Shown here: one piece after another, positions 60,701-64,000 of the stretch
Position numbering within the stretch: the stretch's first letter is position 1
How the letters are laid out: each line of letters begins with the position of its first letter
Origin: Aquiluna sp.
GTDB taxonomy: Bacteria > Actinomycetota > Actinomycetes > Actinomycetales > Microbacteriaceae
Direction of reading: 5' to 3'
NCBI GenBank assembly: GCA_028144365.1
Contig: JAOGAX010000001.1
Coordinates: forward strand, 1-64,000
DNA length: 64,000 nucleotides
The notes under the pieces: model-generated
What the model was told of the DNA's origin: nothing
What the model saw: only the letters and a program-made list of their open reading frames with translations
Databases searched by the model: none
Translations under genes and position numbers: made by a program

Positions 60701-62776
60701 CTAGTTGGAGAGCTTCATGCGCAGTGCATTGGCAACCACCGAGACCGAGCTAAAGGCCATTGCAACACCTGCGAGCATTGGGTTCAATAGGCCTGCTCCC
60801 GCGACCGGGATCAGCAAAACGTTATAGCCGAACGCCCAGCCAAGGTTTTGCAGGATGTTTCGGTAGGTGCGCCTACCAAGCCTTAGCGAGTAGGGAATCT
60901 TTCTTGGGTCGTCATCCAAAATCGTGATGGCACTTGCCGCCTGGGCTGCCTGAGCACCCGAGCCCATGGCAATTCCAATATCTGCCTGGGCGAGTGCCGC
61001 GACGTCGTTGATGCCATCTCCTACCATTGCAAGCCTCTCTGTTTGACTTGCGAGGTATTCGAGTTTCCCCTCGGGGGTCGCACCTGCGAGGGCCTCATCG
61101 AGACCCAACTCGGTGGCAACAGCATCTACTCTTCGTTGGTTGTCTCCGGAGAGCATCGCGACTCTCAGCCCCATGTCGTGAAGTTCAGCGACAGTTTCCT
61201 TGGCACCTTCTCGGATGCCATCGCTTAGCTCCAAAAGCCCATGGGCCCAGCCCTCCCAGGCAATGACGACCAATGTGTTTGGTCCTGCCTGGCTGATTAG
61301 CTGATCTAGCTCGGCCTGGTTTTCGTAAGCACCAGGCTTTTCAACGCTTACCCTTAGGCCGTCTACGTCTCCCGCAACCCCGCGACCGGCTAGCTCCTCG
61401 ATGTTTGTGGCAGTCTCTGAGCTGCCGCTGGCCGCGATGGCCATGGCAACCGGGTGCTTACTGCCTGCCTCGACAGCAGCTGCCTTGTTGAGAGCTTCCG
61501 AACCGTGCACTCCACCAAGACCGTGAGCGGCAACTATACGCAGCTTGCCATCGGTGATGGTCCCGGTCTTGTCGAAAACCACCTTCTTGATCTTTGCCAA
61601 TAGCCTCAGCGAATCGGGGTTTCTGATGACCACAGACTTCTTGGTTCCAAGCGAGGTTGCAACAACCAAGCTCATCGGGACAGCGATTCCAAGGGCGCAC
61701 GGACAGGCAATTACCAGAACCGCCACCGCCGCCTCAAAAGCTCTGGTGGTGTCGCCGAGTGCAAAGGCCCAAACAAGGTAGGTGAGGATTGATATCACGA
61801 TGACGCTCGGAACAAAAAAGCTAGAGATTCTGTCGGTGAGTGATCCGAGCTGAGTCTTAGAAGCAGTTGCCTCTCGCACCAGATCGGCAATTCGAGAGAG
61901 CCTTGAGGTTCCCGCGCTTGCAGTCAGAGCAATCAAGACCTCGCCAGAAAGCACAGTTGCTCCGGCGCTTAGGTCCGCACCAGCACTCAGCTCCACAGGG
62001 AGGCTCTCTCCAGTGAGGGTCGAGTTGTCCACGGAGGCGAATTCGCTTACCAACTTGCCATCGGCAGGGATGCGGTCACCTGCTACAACGGCGACCAGGT
62101 CACCTTTCTTGAGGGTGTGGGTGGGGACTTGCTCGCGGGTATCGCCTCGAATGACGGTTGCGCTGTCGGGTATTGCGCTCAGCAGCGCCCGCACCGAATC
62201 CGTGGCACTTCGCCTAGCTCGAACTTCGATGAACCTGCCCAGCAGGACCACCGAGGGAACCACCGCGCTGACCTCGAAGTAGTGGTGCATTGAGCCGGTT
62301 AGTACTAGGTAGACGCTGTAGAGGTAGGCGACAGAGGAGCCCAGCGAGACGAGGGTGTCCATCGTGGTGTCGCCGTGGCGGAGATTCTTGATTGCTGCTG
62401 CGTGAAACGGAAAGCTCACGTACAGGATCACCGGTGTTGCAAGTGCCCACACAAAATACTGCTGCCCTGGAAACTCAATGCCTGGAACCATGGAAAACAA
62501 AATGGCCAGCACCGAGAGGACCGCTCCGGTTAGGAGTCTTGGCCTTAGAGTCTTGAGCTCTTCTTTGCCCTCGCCGACTTTGTATCCGGCCGACTCAACC
62601 GCCTGCTTTAGCTCTTCCAGTTCGATCTGACCGGCGAACTGCAGGTGTGCCTTCTCGCTCGCAAAGTCGACATAGGCGGTAACGCCGTCGACCTTGTTGA
62701 GGGTTTTCTCGACTCTTCTTGCGCATGCCGTGCAGGTCATGCCCTCGATGTCGAGCTCGAGAAGGTTGTTAGCCAT
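60701..62776 (-). CDS. copA: copper-exporting P1B-type ATPase
   Basis: 691-residue membrane pump that exports Cu(I). N-terminal heavy-metal domain IEGMTCTACARRVEKTL with the CxxC site; membrane metal motif CPCALGIAVP near residue 360; phosphorylation site VFDKTGTITDG near residue 402; hinge GDGINDVAALAQADIGIAMG near residue 605. The CPC motif marks Cu(I)/Ag(I) specificity. It overlaps copZ by 8 bases and is the last gene of an ArsR-led operon. Confidence 0.95.
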   Translation of the reverse strand: MANNLLELDIEGMTCTACARRVEKTLNKVDGVTAYVDFASEKAHLQFAGQIELEELKQAVESAGYKVGEGKEELKTLRPRLLTGAVLSVLAILFSMVPGIEFPGQQYFVWALATPVILYVSFPFHAAAIKNLRHGDTTMDTLVSLGSSVAYLYSVYLVLTGSMHHYFEVSAVVPSVVLLGRFIEVRARRSATDSVRALLSAIPDSATVIRGDTREQVPTHTLKKGDLVAVVAGDRIPADGKLVSEFASVDNSTLTGESLPVELSAGADLSAGATVLSGEVLIALTASAGTSRLSRIADLVREATASKTQLGSLTDRISSFFVPSVIVISILTYLVWAFALGDTTRAFEAAVAVLVIACPCALGIAVPMSLVVATSLGTKKSVVIRNPDSLRLLAKIKKVVFDKTGTITDGKLRIVAAHGLGGVHGSEALNKAAAVEAGSKHPVAMAIAASGSSETATNIEELAGRGVAGDVDGLRVSVEKPGAYENQAELDQLISQAGPNTLVVIAWEGWAHGLLELSDGIREGAKETVAELHDMGLRVAMLSGDNQRRVDAVATELGLDEALAGATPEGKLEYLASQTERLAMVGDGINDVAALAQADIGIAMGSGAQAAQAASAITILDDDPRKIPYSLRLGRRTYRNILQNLGWAFGYNVLLIPVAGAGLLNPMLAGVAMAFSSVSVVANALRMKLSN

Positions 62777-62990
62777 TCACTGAGGCAAAACCAGTTGCCT
62801 GGTAGCCAGCCTCCTCGATAGCCGCAGAGAGTTGATCCTCGCTTACGCCTTCGGACTCGACCGTTGCTTTTCCGGCTGCGTGATCCACCTGGACATTGCT
62901 CACGCCCTCTAGGGTTGCCAGTTCGTTGGTCACGGTCATGGCGCAGTGGCCACAGGTCATGCCCTCGATGCTGATTTCAATCTTGCTCAT
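62769..62990 (-). CDS. copZ: copper chaperone, heavy-metal-associated domain
   Basis: 73-residue soluble HMA protein that hands Cu(I) to CopA. IEISIEGMTCGHCAMTVTNEL carries the CxxC metal site; the rest is the usual ferredoxin-like fold. It overlaps copA and the DUF4395 gene, so all are translated from one message. Confidence 0.93.
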   Translation of the reverse strand: MSKIEISIEGMTCGHCAMTVTNELATLEGVSNVQVDHAAGKATVESEGVSEDQLSAAIEEAGYQATGFASVNG

Positions 62991-63517
62991 TTTGTGGCTC
63001 CTTCTCTTTCATAGCTGCAGACGTCTCCTGAACATAGCTGGGGTTTTTCCTTGGCAAATCTTTGGTGCAGCCAGCAGCCAGCGCAGAAGCCAACCGCCGC
63101 CTCGGCAAATAGGAACGTCATGCAAAGCGCACACAGCCCAAGCACAATCTCGTCCCGCATGCCCAGCCAGCCCATCATGAAACACGCCAGCAGGACCATG
63201 CCAAAGCCAATGGCCCAGGCGGTCTGCTTTGGCTTTGCGTCCACCCACTCAGGCCTTTGGTTTCGGACCATAAAGTCAGCAATGCGCAGGGTGGGTGAAA
63301 AACGCTGGCCGGCAAAGAGCCTGACGAACATCTCGAACATGAAGTAGGCGCCAAAGGCCCGAAGCAAAGAAAAGTCTGAGGTGAGAGCTGCGGTCATCCA
63401 GCCTGCAAATCCGAACACGAAGAGCAGTCCGGCACTCGCCCTGACGGCACGCTCATTGAATACCGGGTGGTCGTGTTCGCCGGTTATGACGCCGAAGGAG
63501 GTGTGGGTGACGCTCAC
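62987..63517 (-). CDS. DUF4395 family membrane protein
   Basis: 176 residues with about four hydrophobic segments. NERAVRASAGLLFVFGFAGWM near residue 21 and FEMFVRLFAGQRFSPTL near residue 60 fit DUF4395; a Cys-rich stretch GFCAGCWLHQRFAKEK and a tail QLCSGDVCSYE may bind metal or form disulfides. Overlap with arsR and copZ genes places it in metal homeostasis, but its function is not established. Confidence 0.78.
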   Translation of the reverse strand: MSVTHTSFGVITGEHDHPVFNERAVRASAGLLFVFGFAGWMTAALTSDFSLLRAFGAYFMFEMFVRLFAGQRFSPTLRIADFMVRNQRPEWVDAKPKQTAWAIGFGMVLLACFMMGWLGMRDEIVLGLCALCMTFLFAEAAVGFCAGCWLHQRFAKEKPQLCSGDVCSYEREGATK

Positions 63518-63849
63518 TCGAACAGCTCCGATATCTGGTTCCAGCGATCCTGATTTATTGAGTAGTGGACCCAGGTCCCCTTGCGCTCTGCGGTGAGAAG
63601 CCCGACCTCGGTGAGTTTCTTCATGTGGTGTGAGACGGTCGGCTGCGATAGTCCCAAGGGACCAGTTAGATCACAGGTGCAGATGCTGGAGTTTTCACCC
63701 TTGTTTACCATCGCCAAAATCTGCAATCTGGTCGGATCGGCTACTGCCTTGAGCAGGCCCGCGATCTCCGTCGCCTTTGTTCTGGCCATCGGCTCTAGGC
63801 CAGGCGCAGGTGCACACTGCGAGATATCTAGTTGAACCTTCGTAACCAT
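63514..63849 (-). CDS. ArsR/SmtB-family metal(loid)-sensing repressor
   Basis: 111-residue winged-helix repressor. LLKAVADPTRLQILAMVNKG near residue 32, the metal-site motif SSICTCDLTGPLG near residue 54 (Cys-x-Cys in helix 3, ArsR type), and the recognition helix LSQPTVSHHMKKLTEVGLL. Another Cys near the N-terminus (SQCAP) may add a ligand. It leads the DUF4395-copZ-copA operon and is divergent from an aquaporin-family gene; the shared palindrome suggests it controls both. The motif points to arsenite or a related thiophilic metal; copper sensing would be unusual for this class. Confidence 0.9.
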   Translation of the reverse strand: MVTKVQLDISQCAPAPGLEPMARTKATEIAGLLKAVADPTRLQILAMVNKGENSSICTCDLTGPLGLSQPTVSHHMKKLTEVGLLTAERKGTWVHYSINQDRWNQISELFE

Positions 63850-63911
63850 TTGTTCACCTATTCATAGATGGCTATCTATAAACTACCAGAGCGTTACAGA
63901 TAAGGAAACCA
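63850..63911. promoter_or_regulatory. divergent arsR / aquaporin control region, palindrome at 63864-63879
   Basis: ATAGATGGCTATCTAT is a perfect 6-4-6 inverted repeat centred between the two genes, a likely ArsR-type operator. The aquaporin ATG has AAGGAA a few bases upstream. The 62-base gap leaves room only for overlapping promoters, so one bound repressor could block both. Confidence 0.65.
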
Positions 63912-64000
63912 ATGCAATTCACCACTGCAGCCAAGCTGCTCGCTGAGTTTCTCGGAACCGCCATGATCGTCGCAGGTGTGATTGGCGCAGGTTTCATGGT
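63912..64000 (+). CDS. partial MIP/aquaporin-family channel, cut by window edge
   Basis: The 29 complete codons in the window read MQFTTAAKLLAEFLGTAMIV then AGVIGAGFM. LLAEFLGTAMIVAGVIGAGFM is the first helix of MIP channels (AEFxGTxxLVxxGxG). Divergent from an ArsR gene, it may be an arsenite-type channel as in ars loci where an aquaporin precedes arsenate reductase. The rest of the gene is outside the window. Confidence 0.7.
   Translation, partial: MQFTTAAKLLAEFLGTAMIVAGVIGAGFM

Overview
The window looks like a chromosome segment of a small-genome planktonic actinomycete, probably a freshwater or brackish Microbacteriaceae of the Luna (Rhodoluna/Aquiluna-like) type. The reasons are an actinorhodopsin gene, actinobacterial family types (LCP cell-wall protein, DivIVA-like coiled coil, actinobacterial-type rhamnose genes, sugar ABC transporters with separate lipoproteins), moderate GC, frequent GTG/TTG starts and very tight packing with 1-8 base overlaps. 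The taxonomic call is inference from gene content; no 16S or phylogeny is available here.

Left core (1-17.7 kb): a TPP-riboswitch-controlled thiamine ABC transporter; a 14-TM drug exporter; a VanY-type peptidase; phosphoglucomutase; prephenate dehydratase; a lipid kinase; seryl-tRNA synthetase; a HAD phosphatase; tRNA-Ser(TGA); an alpha-glucoside-type ABC transporter with a GH1 glucosidase behind a LacI-type operator; an LCP protein; then tRNA-Ser(GCT) and tRNA-Arg(ACG).

Genomic island (about 17.70-37.98 kb): a 77-bp direct repeat made of the 3' half of tRNA-Arg plus its terminator occurs at 17701-17777 and again at 37902-37978. Between the copies lie two catabolic modules and no recognisable integrase. 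Module A (18.1-22.7 kb) is an AraC regulator, a 3Fe-4S ferredoxin, a ferredoxin reductase, a cytochrome P450 and a sugar-type NAD epimerase/dehydrogenase; its substrate is unknown. Module B (22.8-37.9 kb) is a near-complete L-rhamnose/rhamnoside pathway: LacI regulator, mutarotase, isomerase, aldolase/lactaldehyde dehydrogenase fusion, kinase, CUT1 transporter, intracellular GH78 rhamnosidase, L-lactate dehydrogenase, second mutarotase and GlpX fructose bisphosphatase. Three copies of one 14-bp LacI-type operator (TTGAAnCGnTTCAA) mark the three module B promoters. A Nudix-gene remnant lies at the seam between the modules, and the LacI gene has no ATG/GTG/TTG start, only an ATC behind a good ribosome binding site.

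Right core (38-64 kb): an MFS transporter; a lipoprotein; a DivIVA-like protein; a two-gene carotenoid-type operon (CrtI/CrtD-family desaturase and UbiA-type prenyltransferase) below a perfect palindrome; an LLM oxidoreductase; a second sugar ABC transporter with a Tat-type lipoprotein; DUF805; a second P450 and a nitroreductase; a 37-residue membrane peptide; actinorhodopsin with a structured leader; pseudouridine catabolism (psuG-psuK) facing a deoxyribose-phosphate operon (deoC, aldehyde dehydrogenase, half-length aldehyde dehydrogenase homologue); an SDR with a tocopherol-cyclase-like protein; an MFS transporter; an alpha/beta hydrolase; and an ArsR-led copper operon (copZ, copA) divergent from an aquaporin-family gene cut by the window edge.

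The genes suggest a photoheterotroph that scavenges sugars, glycosides and nucleosides and gained plant- or alga-derived rhamnoside use by tRNA-targeted acquisition.
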